Assembly: GCA_029718625.1 (NCBI GenBank)
Contig: CM056376.1
Span: forward strand, 113,356,402 to 113,420,401
Length of the DNA: 64,000 nucleotides
Direction of reading: 5' to 3'
Source: Synaphobranchus kaupii
Lineage: Eukaryota > Chordata > Actinopteri > Anguilliformes > Synaphobranchidae
Part shown: piece after piece, positions 35,195 through 47,745 of the stretch
Position numbering within the stretch: position 1 is the stretch's first letter
Layout of the letters: every line of letters begins with the position of its first letter
Position numbers and translations under genes: made by a program
Notes under the pieces: generated by a model
Database searches by the model: none
Seen by the model: the letters and a program-made list of their open reading frames with translations, nothing else
Told to the model about the DNA's origin: nothing

Positions 35195-36567
35195 CACAGC
35201 CCATCCTGTCTCTGTGACGGAGGTGAAGGGCTCATCCACACAGCCCATCCTGTCTCTGTGACGGAGGTGAAGGGCTCATCCACACAGCCCATCCTGTCTC
35301 TGTGACGGAGGTGAAGGGCTCATACACACAGCCCATCCTGTCTCTGTGATGGAGGTGAAGGGCTCATACACACAGCCCATCCTGTCTCTGTGATGGAGGT
35401 GAAGGGCTCATACACACAGCCCATCCTGTCTCTGTGATGGAGGTGAAGGGCTCAAACACACAGCCCATCCTGTCTCTGTGATGGAGGTGAAGGGCTCATC
35501 CACACAGCCCATCCTGTCCCGGTGATGGAGGTGAAGGGCTCATACACACAGCCCATCCTGTCCCTGTGATGGAGGTGAAGGGCTCATACACACAGCCCAT
35601 CCTGTCCCTGTTTTGGAGGTGAAGGGCTCATACACACAGCCCATCCTGTCCCTGTGATGGAGGTGAAGGGCTCATACACACAGCCCATCCTGTCCCTGTG
35701 ATAGAGGTGAAGGGCTCATCCACACAGCCCATCCTGTCTCTGTGATGGAGGTGAAGGGCTCATATACACAGCCCATCCTGTCCCTGTGATGGAGGTGAAG
35801 GGCTCATACACACAGCCCATCCTGTCCCTGTTTTGGAGGTGAAGGGCTCATACACACAGCCCATCCTGTCCCTGTGATGGAGGTGAAGGGCTCATACACA
35901 CAGCCCATCCTGTCCCTGTGATGGAGGTGAAGGGCTCATACACACAGCCCATCCTGTCTCTGTGATGGAGGTGAAGGGCTCATACACACAGCCCATCCTG
36001 TCTCTGTGATGGAGGTGAAGGGCTCAAACACACAGCCCATCCTGTCTCTGTGATGGAGGTGAAGGGCTCATCCACACAGCCCATCCTGTCCCTGTGATGG
36101 AGGTGAAGGGCTCAAACACACAGCCCATCCTGTCCCTGTGATGGAGGTGAAGGGCTCATACACACAGTCCATCCTGTCTCTGTGATGGAGGTGAAGGGCT
36201 CATATACACAGCCCATCCTGTCCCTGTGATGGAGGTGAAGGGCTCATACACACAGCCCATCCTGTCCCTGTGATGGAGGTGAAGGGCTCATACACACAGC
36301 CCATCCTGTCTCTGTGATGGAGGTGAAGGGCTCATCCACGCAGCCCATCCTGTCCCTGTGATGGAGGTGAAGGGCTCATACACACAGCCCATCCTGTCTC
36401 TGTGATGGAGGTGAAGGGCTCATCCACGCAGCCCATCCTGTCCCTGTGATGGAGGTGAAGGGCTCATACACACAGCCCATCTTGTCTCTGTGATGGAGGT
36501 GAAGGGCTCAAACACACAGCCCATCCTGTCTCTGTGATGGAGGTGAAGGGCTCAAACACACAGCCCA
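35195..36567. repeat. 44-bp minisatellite, 31 full copies plus a partial
   Basis: Units beginning cacagcccatcctgt recur exactly every 44 bp from 35195; 31 units end at 36558 and a partial follows. Variants are ordered, not random. The rare ttttgg version occurs only in units 10 and 15 (35611 and 35831), 220 bp apart, with matching neighbours. Units 5-7 match 18-20, 13-14 match 23-24, and 26-27 match 28-29. No long frame persists, so it is non-coding. Confidence 0.98.
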
Positions 36568-36877
36568 GTGAATGTCAGCATTTTGTGTTTTTCTTGATGG
36601 AAATGTGTGGGGCTCACGGCTGGATTTGATGAGATGTCCTGAAATGAACCCCATCGGAACGGCAGGCTGTCAGCTTGCATTCCCCTCCCAGGCTGTCAAA
36701 CACTGGCCACACTGGAACACAGCCAGGGACAAATTATTTACCTTTTTTTTGTGTGGGAGCACTTGATTTGCCCCTGACTGAAATCAATTTATTTTGAATG
36801 TGATTTGCTCCCTACTAAGGGTTTGTGTATTCATGTGAGAGGAAAAAAAACCATAATGGAAAGTGTGATGGCTGTAG

Positions 36878-37072
36878 GTGTGCGTGAAGCATAATGGCTA
36901 ACTCCAAGGTTGTAGGTTCAATTCACAGGTGTCCACAGAGCTGTTGTACCCTTGAGCAAATTTACTTTATCTCAATTGGTTCATTAAATTTCCACCTGTG
37001 CAAATAGACTGTGTGTAAAAACTGTACACTGTGCTGGATAAGAGTGTCTGCTAAATGCTTACAATTTAAGAG
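36878..37072 (+). mobile_element. Degenerate SINE, same family as 3028-3258
   Basis: It shows a B-box-like ggttcaattca at 36914-36924, the acccttgagcaaatttactt block, and a tail with ctGGATAagagtgtctgcta at about 37033-37052. The (TGTAA)n tail is eroded to acaatttaag. Confidence 0.8.
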
Positions 37073-37576
37073 AATTAGACCAGTATCCATTCAATTGTTG
37101 TTCTGCAGTTGTTGGCCTAAAAGATGAACATTAGCCAACAGACTGTTGTCCAAAGGTGGAATGAGCCCCAGCCCAGTACTCCCAGTCTAGTTTGGAGCTT
37201 CTAGAATGTGATGATGTCACAGAGGCATGTGCTGTGATGTAAGAACAGACTGATACACAGGGTTCTCCTGTGTTTATGTGCACAAGTTGTACTTCCTGTT
37301 TATCAATTTAATATTTCGGGTAGTTACCAACGGTAAGCATGTGCAGTGCACCAGTTTACTATTCTTCTTGTTTTTATATAAATTATTCACATTTCTCAAG
37401 CATTTGTAACAGTTTGGTTGAGTATTGTAATTAATGCATACACCATTATATCTTCAGAGGTGTGTGATTGTGTTGCATAAAATCAATAATTCGATCAGTC
37501 AATCAATCTTTTTTTATGAAAAAATGTAATACTAAAAAAGCAAACAAACTAACAACAAATGTTTTAAAAACTTTAG

Positions 37577-38529
37577 TGTCACGACCCTGAACAGGGGGGC
37601 TGGACCTAAGTGCACGACAAGGAGGCAGAGGTACAAGGAAAGGGAGTTTATTATAGCTTGGGGTAGTCCCAAGCTGTACACAGATAATAAACAACAATAA
37701 CAATAAAGTCAGGAGTATCTCCGGGACTTGAATCTGCTCCAAGCCAGGAAACTGGAACGGATTAACAGGAACTGGATCACGGGAACAAGGAGTTGTTCCA
37801 AACCGGAACTGGACTTGGTACAGGACACAGGATGTTCCAAACCGGAACTGGACTTTACTGAAGCACTGGGTGTTCCACACCGGAACTGGACTTGGTACGG
37901 GACACAGGATGTTCCAAACCGGAACTGGACTTTACTGGAACACTGGGTGTTCCACACCGGAACTGGACTGACAGGAACTGGATCGGGTAAAACTGGAACA
38001 CAATCAGGGAATAACAAACAGCTACAGACTGGCAGAAACAGTAGAATGTTGGTTAACGAGACAGGCAATCTTTAGGCAGGAAGAACCGCAAACAGACAGG
38101 ACTGGATAGCAAACAACAGTAGGCAGTGAGCATTTAAGCACCGAGACAAAACCAAACAAGTTTAGAAGCACAGGACAGGGATTCAAAGACCAGGATACAA
38201 ACGAACAACGTTAGAGTTGAAACAAGGGTAATGAACTAGCACTGGATAGCAGACAGCAGGTGGGTTAAATAGGGAAGTGTAATTGGTAACAATCAGGAAA
38301 AGCATGCGAATGTGTGAGTGGGTAATTAACAAAGCGGAGTGAGAGGAATGCATGCTGCAATGGAGAAAGGAGATAGGCTGAGACAGGAGTGGGGAAAAGG
38401 AGTGAAACAAACGGAGGGAACACGCCCAGTCTGCAGCAATGGGGAAAACATGGACAAAGGGAATCAAACATGACACGGAGGGAAAGGGCAAAACACAGAA
38501 AACGGACAGGATGGGAACGGGACGTTACA
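37577..38529 (-). mobile_element. Solo LTR of an LTR retrotransposon (953 bp)
   Basis: On the minus strand it starts TGTAACGTCCC and ends GGGTCGTGACA, giving TG...CA ends with short inverted repeats. A 5-bp direct duplication TTTAG flanks it (37572-37576 and 38530-38534). Minus-strand features fit an LTR: a CTATTTAACC TATA-like box near 38262-38271 and an AATAAA signal near 37648-37653 within about 80 bp of the 3' end. It contains a tandem 77-bp duplication at about 37800-37965. No internal gag/pol sequence adjoins it. Gypsy-type is a guess from the 5-bp duplication. Confidence 0.85.
37735..37980. repeat. Tandem repeats inside the LTR (about 38-39 bp, 77-bp dimer)
   Basis: The phrase ccggaactggactt recurs several times. 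The longer unit with ggacttggta starts at 37811 and 37888, 77 bp apart, and alternates with a ggactttact version. The array lies near the U5-side (3') end of the LTR on its own strand. Confidence 0.85.
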
Positions 38530-38979
38530 TTTAGTTTTGAATACTTTCATAAACAAGCATGAAATGAAACAAACAAAGAGGCCTAAATGTGATGATAGTG
38601 CCTCTGGCTGCATTGTTCGGTTGGGATGGTGGTGTTTATCTGCTCTCTGAGACTCACGCCCGAGGCTGCAGGACGATAGATCTCTGACAGGAGCTCCTAT
38701 AGATATGAAATATAATCTCTCAGAGCGGACTCTCTTACACAGACACTGGCAGTGAAGAATGGCTTAACAGCGCCATTGTCACATTTATGGTTACAGAGTA
38801 CGACTTCAGCCCCTGCTTATACTCCTCTGCTGCTCTGGACCCAGGCGTAAAAATGACTACCTCTTGTTTAAAACAGTTACTGGTGTACCTGCATGATGCT
38901 TTGAAAATGCTGAAGTATTCAAAACCACAGATGTTCTGTCCAAGGTTTAAATTGCCTTTTGTCTTAGTTTTTGTTAAGG

Positions 38980-39121
38980 TGCGAGATCACAAATATGTAA
39001 TTAGAATGTTCTTAACTGAACATTCTAATGCTGATGTAACAATCACTACTGGTAAATGAAAGCAGCAGAGTTCCAGAACGTTGGAAAAAACATTCCAAAA
39101 AACCTACTCTTCAAAGGGTCA
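38980..39121. mobile_element. Hairpin-bearing dispersed repeat, copy 2
   Basis: A perfect 10-bp-arm hairpin occupies 39001-39028 (TTAGAATGTT and AACATTCTAA). It is preceded by gatcacaaatatgtaa and followed by tgctgatgtaacaatcact, ending at cttcaaagggtcaa. Confidence 0.85.
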
Positions 39122-39626
39122 AGTGAGGAAGTCCACGGTTAGACGAATCAATAAAACACCCACAGGAATATGAAGCACATTCAGCAATAGTAGAGCAGGT
39201 GCAGAGAACACCATGCAATAGCAGTGATGCCCCTGAACAATAATTATAAATGAACCAAGTAGGTCAGCTGAGAATATGAGCTAACATTTAACATGATCTG
39301 CCATATAAGTTCCAAAAAAAGCGCTAAATTTACCATGTTTCAAGTGAAACTGAATGGCAGTATCACCTGGGAGAGGATCCAGAGCAAATCAGATGCCTTT
39401 ATTTCTCAAAGTGAGGACATGCAGTGTAGCCGCTGTTGGGGATTTCAAAGCAATTTGAGAAAAAAAGAAACCAAGCTGGTCTTTAAACCTTGGTTCTGAG
39501 TTTGGTACTAAGTTCACCTCGAGTCCTTAGAATCTACAAGCGATGAAATTGCTCTCTCTTCAGAGCTGATTGAGGGGACAGGACAAACTAGGCTGCTCTG
39601 TGTGTCCTGGATCTTTCTCAAGAGTG

Positions 39627-39630
39627 TGTC

Positions 39631-39698
<68 letters not shown>

Positions 39699-39755
39699 TG
39701 CCTCTGTGTTTGTGTGTGTTTGTGTGAGTGTGTGTGAATGTGTGTGACTTTGTGT
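39627..39755. repeat. GT microsatellite
   Basis: (GT)n of about 70 bp continuing as degenerate GTGA/GTGT words. Confidence 0.96.
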
Positions 39756-40550
39756 GTGACACAGGTGAACACATCGTGGGGATTTCCATGGTGAGCCTGT
39801 CAGTCCTGAGTGCACGGTCACCGTTGCCTGGAGACACCTGTGAGTCACCCGCCCACCCCGAGGGGCGTCAATCAGCTGGAGGAACGGCGGCAAACAGCAC
39901 AACATGGTCCCGTTTACACAGCGGGGGAAGAGAACCTCTGCGGTCAGCACTGCGATGTGTCACCCCCCCCCGACCCCCCAGCACTGGGATGTGTCACCAC
40001 CGCCCCTCCCTCCTACCCCACAGATTCAGCCCCTGAGGGGCTAGTCTACCTTTTGAACACTGTAATTCTGACAGGTGTGAACAGGCCCACCGTATTCACG
40101 TACGCAGTAACTGCACTCTTAACAATACAACACCCGTCGGCCTTCATCAGCTCCCTTTCAGCCCTTTAAAAACCTCTGCTGGGCCTGGTCTCAGAGCGGC
40201 CTGGCGTTGCGTGCCGAGCTCAGCTTACAGCACAGAGCCTCGCTCTGCCTTCTTTTATCCAAGCGTGTTTTCACTTCACCCTCACTCCCTAACCATTGCT
40301 ACACAATATTGAACTATAGCCTGTGTTTTTTAGGCTTCCTCACTAGGTTAAGTTTTTTAGGTTTTCTCACAAATTTTAAATGGCCAATCAGTGCTGCAAG
40401 CCTTCCCATCGGTTCAGGAGCGCGCCGACAAGCATGTGCTCTTCCTGTGAAGCTCGAGGCGCAACGCTTATTATCACGCCGCAGCTCACAAGTCTTCACA
40501 CAAACACAAATCGGGGGCAGACAATTCATGTGCAGCCTAACAGGTGCTGA

Positions 40551-40665
40551 TTAACCCTTTTACGGTGTATAAATATGTGATTAGAATGTTTTTAACTGAA
40601 CATTCTAATGATGATGTAACAGTCACTGCTGTTAATGGAGTTGTAGAACACTGACTTAGAGGGAA
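40551..40665. mobile_element. Hairpin-bearing dispersed repeat, copy 3
   Basis: It begins ttaaccctttt at 40551, with the hairpin at 40581-40608 and tgatgtaacagtcactgct after it. The ttaaccc start here and the caaagggttaa end of copy 4 together give inverted termini. Confidence 0.8.
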
Positions 40666-40937
40666 GACACTGTGCAGCAGTGGTGCAGCTTTAACGCGTC
40701 GTATTCCTGGAACTCATCATAAGGTAATCGTTATCAAATCTCCAAACGGGCATCCGACTGGAATGTTCCTCAAACGTCCGAAATAAGCTCCTTGTTCACC
40801 GGAGAGGAATTATACATTGCTTTTTGAATTCCCCTGCAAACAGGTGGTCAATCCATGCCACTTGGTGGCCAAATTCTCTGAGGATTTAATTCAATATCCC
40901 TCTCTGTCCGTACTCCTTCTGAAGCACAGAAACTGTG

Positions 40938-40974
40938 TGTGCAAGTGTGTGAGTGTGTGTGTGTGTGTGCGTGT

Positions 40975-41010
<36 letters not shown>

Positions 41011-41011
41011 A
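40938..41011. repeat. GT microsatellite
   Basis: (GT)n with GC interruptions. Confidence 0.95.
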
Positions 41012-41648
41012 AGTACAGTGCTTTTCGCTTCACGGTGCTGATTGATGGCACGCAGAACTCCCCTCTTCCTCGTTCACACACGGGGACATCCCAGGGCTGG
41101 AGCACATGCGGTAGAGTTCATTTCCTTCGCTCAGGTGAACAGGGGACGGCGAGTCATTATCACTGCACCCGAGGGGTGCGGCAAACGGCAGACTTTCTCA
41201 CACGCTTGTTTGTTTCTGTGAGAGGGAGGAGAGCGTATGCTCTCTTAACACAAACATTTGGTCTAAGTGCTTCTGAGAGAGAACCCATGTGAATGCTCAG
41301 GGGTGGCAGCTGTCTCCACCACCAGCGCCCCCCTAACGTACACACAGCCAGGCCCCTCTCTCTGAACCTTTCAAAACCAAAACAACAACTGCCCGGGATT
41401 CTGTTACATCTCTGTTATTTAATAATTATCTCTTTTTGAGAGGAGGATTCAAATAGATCAGATTTGTTTTCTTTCTTCTTTAAAGTTTCTTTTTCTTTTC
41501 TTTTTTGGAGGGTGGTAGGGGGAGGTTTGGGGGGGTTAATTATATTTTCTTCTGAAATATGGTTTAGCTGCCTTCTGGTGAAATTTCTTGCAGTTCTTTT
41601 CAGCATTCCTGCAAAGCAGAGGAACATTCTGAACCACTGCACCAGTAA

Positions 41649-41649
<1 letters not shown>

Positions 41650-41696
<47 letters not shown>

Positions 41697-41730
41697 GTTC
41701 TCTCTCTCACACTCTCTCTCTCTTTCTCGT
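41650..41730. repeat. CT microsatellite
   Basis: (CT)n run with a few interruptions. Confidence 0.95.
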
Positions 41731-41739
41731 CAAGATGAC

Positions 41740-43138
41740 CGGAGTTGTTATGCGATAAAACCTGTGCACGCGTGCGTGTGATGACAGGTGCTGCTCCGTG
41801 TCACCGCGGGCATCGCTGCTCCCGACCAGCTGCTCTCGGGTAATTTCTCCATTCGGTTGCCGTGGAAACGGACTGAGACTGCCTGTGCTGAGGTCCGAAG
41901 GAAGTGCACTGGTTTCTCAAGGACACTCAATGATGGTTCCTCATTAACCCCCGCCTGCCTGCCCCCACCAATAATACTTACAGGCTGCTTTACAATGCTG
42001 TCTCCCTCCCCCCCTTAACGTCACGCCCCCTTTGAGCGATTGAAAATCCACAAGCAGACTGTGACAGGTGGTTCATCCACTGATCAAGACCCCTGATTAT
42101 GTGCGTTTTAAGGATTCTCTCTGAGATAAACCTGTGGTCCACCTTACAAATTAACTGAAGGAGCACATGTACCCACACATGTGCGTACGACTAATTTTGA
42201 GATAACGGCATGTCTCTGGCAGTCCGAAAGCCGATGTTCATATGCGGACCTCTTTCCAACCACGGTATCCAGAACAATCCGGAAAATATTAGTAACAATT
42301 TTATTTGACCTATTTGCCATTATAACGCCTGTCATTACCAGTCACAATAGCTCAGGATAAGCATCATATCACTGCCATAATGTATGAAGTAGATTCTACA
42401 ATGTAGATTTCAAAATAACTGTTAAAAAATGATGGCAGTATAATACGGTGTACAAAATGTCAGTGTAATGACATCTTTCCCAGCTGTAATATTCTGTCAT
42501 GACTGTGCCATGGTTATGACCATGTAATGTAAAGAGTTGCTGCTCTACCTTATAGGCAAAAGCAGGAGATTGCACACATCGTGTTCATCACGTACAATGA
42601 TGTTCAAATACTGCCAATGGCAGAGTAAGGGTCCCACAAACCCCCCAAACTGTTGGAGCTATAATTTGTTATCAGCAAATCACCAAAACAAACCTACTGT
42701 GGTGTTTTTCCCCTTTGAAATTCCAGACATTTGATTGTGACTTCAGTGACTTTCAGCGTTTGGTAGCTCCACCCCTTGATGTTGAAATCTTACTCTCTTG
42801 CCAATAATTTCTAATTGGAAGGATGATTATATGCTTGTGTGTGTGCGTGCGTGCGTGTGTGTGCGCTTATAATAAGACGATTAAAGCTGCTTTCAAAGGC
42901 AAAGTAATGGTGTTGTGTTGAGGGAGCAGTGAGGACAGAGATGGTGACTAACACAGGGGATAGATAGCAGCTGAGCGTACACAGGAACATGGGCTGAGAT
43001 TACAAGAAAGCTCCGGCTCGCTGGTTAATTGCGAATAGCCCTGTCTTTGATTCAGCTCCTTTTCTTATTTCCCTCTGAGGAAAACCTAAACGCATTGCGT
43101 CTGTCTCTGCAACTGTACGTTTGCAAAGTTGTGTGCAG

Positions 43139-43140
<2 letters not shown>
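41740..43140. other. Intergenic sequence, no gene seen
   Basis: Mostly single-copy-looking sequence. No protein-like frame, RNA gene or clear mobile element was recognised. A short GT/GC tract lies at 42835-42866. Confidence 0.5.
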
Positions 43141-43143
<3 letters not shown>

Positions 43144-43180
<37 letters not shown>

Positions 43181-43283
43181 TGATTTTGTGGCTGTGTGTG
43201 TGTATGTATATATGATCATTTTGTGGCTGTGTGTGTCTGTGTATGATGATTATGTGGCTGTGTGTGTGTGTGTGTGTGTGTGA
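43144..43283. repeat. GT microsatellite with duplicated spacer
   Basis: (GT)n runs are separated by near-copies of tgatgattttgtggctgtgt, so the tract and its spacer were duplicated three times. Confidence 0.92.
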
Positions 43284-43832
43284 TTGTGGTTTGACAGACA
43301 TTCTTGGAATGCTCACAATTAATCACACACTGACTAACCAGTAATGCTGTAGGATGCTTTCACGCAAGACCACACACATTCATTTACACCTGAAATCATG
43401 GGCAGGTGACTTAGGAACTGGGCTAAAGCAAAAAGGCTACATATTCATAGCCCATGAGGGGCAGTGCCAGTGCCCTTGTCTCTTAATGCAGTATGTATAT
43501 GATTTTACCTTCAGCTTCCTAGGCCTATGACCCAGTGAGGGCAATAAAGGTTTATCGCATCTATCTTATCTTAAACTTTTATTAAAGTATTAGTATTTTC
43601 CTCTTTATTTTTTATTTTGAGACCTGTGTTTGTTTGTTTTGTTATTAATGTCCCCCCCCCCTTTCCTTGTCAGTTTGGAATGACCCATCCTATCATTGCT
43701 CTTTGCTGGTGCCTCCACTATCGATTGGACAGGGGGCAGACAGGCACGTGTTCAGCTTTGACGCACGTGGCGCGTGTTAATGATTGAAGTTTGAGCAGTG
43801 ATCCAGCAGAACACGCCAGGCCGTTTTATGAG

Positions 43833-43876
43833 AAGCCGATAAAGGAGACGGTTAAACCGATAAAGGAGACGGTTTA
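43833..43876. repeat. 20-bp direct duplication
   Basis: Two adjacent copies of ccgataaaggagacggtt, differing only at the end. Confidence 0.9.
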
Positions 43877-44993
43877 ACTGCTGTAGTTTTTTCTATGCAC
43901 CACTATTTTACGACCATTCGGCTTTCCTGAGAGGTGCGTGTAAAGATTCAACAAATATATTATAAAGATGGTTTACCCACGGCTTGTTGTTTTTAGCCGG
44001 ACGGGGGCTTTGTCCTGGTACGGTAGCCCTCCGCTGTCTGCTGTTTAATCTTGTTAATCAGCCATCCACATCATTAATTCACTCCGGTCAGGGTCGCTTC
44101 AGGTCAGGGTCGTGCACCAGAACTGGAACAGAGTGGCAAATTCAAATAAAAATGAAATACAGGTCTCCTGTGCATAATTAATTTCAGGGTGTATTCTGTG
44201 CTTGGGTTTTACTTGCTTAGAGAGCAGCTGAAATAAGAGCTTGCTTCACAACTGAAATATATAGGAGGAGGATTTTAGTTGATCGTTGATGCTGAGCTTT
44301 TTCATTGCTTGTTCCTCTATCAGATTTTTAAAAGTCGATTTAAACTTTTAAGACACTGAAAGAATTAGATCTGCCGTGCTCAAATGAAAATCTCAGCATT
44401 GCTTCTGAAACTGAGGCATGGTTTTGCGTTTTGCCAAGACATTTCATGTTAATCGGTGAATAAATCAATCTTTCATTAATTGAGCAATGCATAGGAAAAT
44501 GAATGTATTTTATGTTTCACATGTTTTAATAAATAAAAAAGCAGGGTCCTGTTTCCACCCTAAAACTAATCCAAAGAGCCAGTTAATTATGATATTACTA
44601 AAAGTTAGTTTTCTTACTGGAAGTGGAATCAAACATTTGTATGATGTGTGTCTTTCTGTGTGTGTGTGTTGTTGTTGTGGTAGTGCACATTAAAATTTAA
44701 GCATTTATTTATTCAATAAGCGCCCCTTATTGGAAACCAATCGCAGACTTGGATGCTAGATTATATTAAATGGCTGGAAACGGTAATCGCCATTGAACGG
44801 TTGCCATTGAATGTTTCCATTGGCAACAGCAGACTCTGCAAATGTCTGCAGATATTAAATTATGGAATAGATGGATGGACCCCTTGGTTACTTGAAAGCC
44901 ATTAAGTAGCAGAACTTTAACACAATAATAATACGCAAATTATTATATGCTACTACTAATATTACTAATAATAATAATAATAACTAGAATGGC

Positions 44994-45254
44994 TACACCC
45001 GCACGAGAGATGCTGGGCTACACCCGCGCCTAAACGTAATATGCATGGGGCTAAAACGTTGATCTTGCACTGTGATGTCGGGCATTGACCGGGGGGAAAG
45101 AATTCAAGATTCAGGTCATTGCCTAACTGTCAATCGTTTCATCACAATCGGAGCAGAATTGTTCGAGTTATGGATGATAGGGACACACAGACAGACACAC
45201 GCACAGACAGAAGCGAAAACAATACCCCCTGCTCACACTACGTGCGCGGGTGTA
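44994..45254 (+). mobile_element. Terminal-inverted-repeat element, copy 2
   Basis: Reverse-complement relative of 18283-18595, with left end ctacacccgc (present twice, at 44993 and 45018) and right end gcgggtgta. Shared internal blocks include aacgtaatatgcat, gatcttgcactgtga and acagacagacac. Here the GT/GTCT tract is short. AT-rich ATA/ATC repeats follow directly. Confidence 0.8.
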
Positions 45255-45739
45255 ATAATCATCATCGTAATCTTCATCATAATCTTCATAATCATCACAA
45301 AAAAATTATGAGCAAAAGATAGAAAGTAAGAGAGATAAAAAGGTAGGAATAGAGACAGAAATAGAGAAAGAGTTGTAATCGCAATATCTATGGTGACTGC
45401 ATGTTATATAAAAATATTTTACCATCAACCAAGTGAGTGAGGGAGAGGGAGGGGGAGAGAGAGAAGGATGGGACACACACACACCTATTTCCCAGGAGAG
45501 CAAGGCTCCCTTCATCTGTGGAGTTGAGGATGAAAGGCTTGGCTGAGAGAAAATAAATGAGTAAAATGCATCAATCTAGAGAAGGAGCAGCTGCCAGCCT
45601 CCATCAGCAGTCATTATATTGATCAGGATGTGCTGTGCAGTGTTCGTACCGTACACCGTGCAGGACATGGACATGGTGTACTTACCTGCTAGAGATGAGG
45701 GGGAGAGAGCAGGATATACAGGTACAGGTGTGCTACTGT

Positions 45740-45743
45740 CCCT

Positions 45744-45775
<32 letters not shown>

Positions 45776-46145
45776 ACACTCACTCACTCACTCTCAATTC
45801 AATATGCTTTATTGGCATGTTGGCATGAATACATACAGTAAACATTGCCAACGCATTAGGCAAAAACACAAGCTATCCAAACTTGAAATGGTCCGGTCTG
45901 AAATGTTAAATCGTACAGTATTCTACTTGAGTGTTCAGTTTTTTTTCATTTTTTTTTCAGATTTACTAGTAAAAAGTACTTAGTAAACACTTTGACTAAA
46001 GAACTCTCTCCCTTTCTCTCACTCAATTCAATATACTTTATCTGCATGAATACATACAGTAAATATTGTCAAATCATTATATGCAAGTAGTTTTCAGTAG
46101 AAAGGAAAAAAAACAAGCATTTAGTAAACACTTTAACAAAGGAAC
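45740..46145 (-). repeat. CT tract and duplicated LINE-like 3' tails
   Basis: After a (CT)n run, caattcaatatgctttattgg at 45796 and caattcaatatactttat at about 46024 begin two similar segments. Both share catgaatacatacagtaaa and tagtaaacacttt. On the minus strand this reads as a non-LTR-type tail (aataaagcatattgaattg), duplicated in tandem. The LINE family is not resolved. Confidence 0.6.
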
Positions 46146-46827
46146 ATTGTAATTATAGTATTGCTAATGGAAATGGTAAAATAAGTTTACCCTGCCCTGC
46201 CAAAAGACCAAGGACTTCATTAGCAGAAACTGTCAGTCATTGGACGAGGAGAGGAATGATCTTATGAACCAGCCGCGAGTCACAGCCGAACCCTGTCAAA
46301 AAACAGACCATTTCATGTTAATTAAATGTCATGACTGTGCTTATTCTCTCCTGCATCTTCAAAACACGGCAAGGCACTCAGTCAGCTACGAACAGCAGAT
46401 ACAAACAGCACCCGGAAGGCAATGCATTCCATCAGTAAACACTCAGCACTTACTTTAAAACTAAAACAAAGCACAGTCTTAAGCATATTCACCCTTTATT
46501 GTGTTAGGGGCTGGAGTGAAAAAAGGCAAAGAAAGAAAGATTAGAAGGTCTGTCACTCCTGGGAGAAAAAGGGGTTCGCGTTTATTGAATTGCGGGGGGG
46601 GAAGGCGCATCTTCATAAAAGCGTAACTGAACTGCATTGTAGTAGGTGTCTGTTTGGACATGGGGGTGGGGGGTGTGTAGGCTGTTTGAGTATTGAAAAA
46701 AAAAAAAATGCAAAAATCAGTCATCACATTAGGCCCCCCAGGGACATGAATTATGTAGGACGAAGAGAGAGAGGTTGTGGGCGCAGCTAAATGCTGACAT
46801 TTACAGAACGCTGAACCCAGAGGGAGA

Positions 46828-46975
46828 GACGGTGGTCCCTTTAGGGCCCGTCTTTATTTTTCATTTTTCTCTGAAAAACCGTGCTGGTTTTAGATTAGGG
46901 CTCATCTTCATTTTTCATCACTCCCTAAAAAACCGCGCTGGTCTTAGATTAGGCCTCATCTTTAGTGCATTTTCA
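46828..46975. repeat. Short tandem duplication, about 70 bp
   Basis: Two adjacent segments share catttttc, aaaaaccg, gctggt and ttagattagg in the same order. Confidence 0.75.
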
Positions 46976-47466
46976 ATCAATGATATGTTATATGTTATAT
47001 ATACAGTTTTTAGCCAATCACTAGAACATAAATAATGAAGTAATACTGTTTATTACTAATCTAATCTCCTGCCTGCTATTGAAATTGTCTGTATTTTTTA
47101 TGTGAGGAGCATGAGAATGTAAGACCACAGTATTCGGGTGATGTACCCTTCTTCCCTTGTTTATAAAAGTCCCTGAGCTCCAAGGACCTTCTCTTTGACT
47201 TCATTATTTATTAGGGGTGTCACGATTCTCCAAATCCGCGATTCGATTTGACTTTCGATTTTAAGGTCACGATTCGATTCTCGATTTTTTTTCCAGCACT
47301 ATTTTTTTTTCCAGCACTATAGTCTAACTAATGGCTATGCCATTAGTTAGACTATCGAGTCTTGATTTGTAAAGAAAAATACTTGTTTCTCAATAAGTAA
47401 CTTTTATTTGAATAATAACAATTATAAATAATAACAAAAATATGATAATATTTAAACACACCTAAA

Positions 47467-47745
47467 CAGTTAAGAGCTTTATCAAAACTAGACTCTAGAA
47501 TAATAAACAGTTGAACATTTACCACGCTATTAACAATTTACACATTGGTTTTATGCCCTGACAACGGTCATTTACATTTTCAAATTCTTCTTTAAAAAGA
47601 TGAGCGTGTTCACATTCTTTGAACAGTTAAGAGCTTTAACAAACTAATATCTGAAATAATAAACAGTTGAACATGTACCACGCTATTAACTATTTACACT
47701 TTTTTTTTCATGCCCTGACAACTGTCATTTACATTTTCAAATTCT
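47467..47745. repeat. 157-bp direct duplication
   Basis: The block from cagttaagagcttt through ataataaacagttgaaca to ttacattttcaaattct appears at 47467-47582 and again at 47624-47745, with moderate divergence. Confidence 0.9.

Noticed and set aside
35195..36567. CRISPR-like array (regular 44-bp repeats)
   Set aside because: The units are contiguous, with no unique spacers, in a vertebrate genome. It is a minisatellite.
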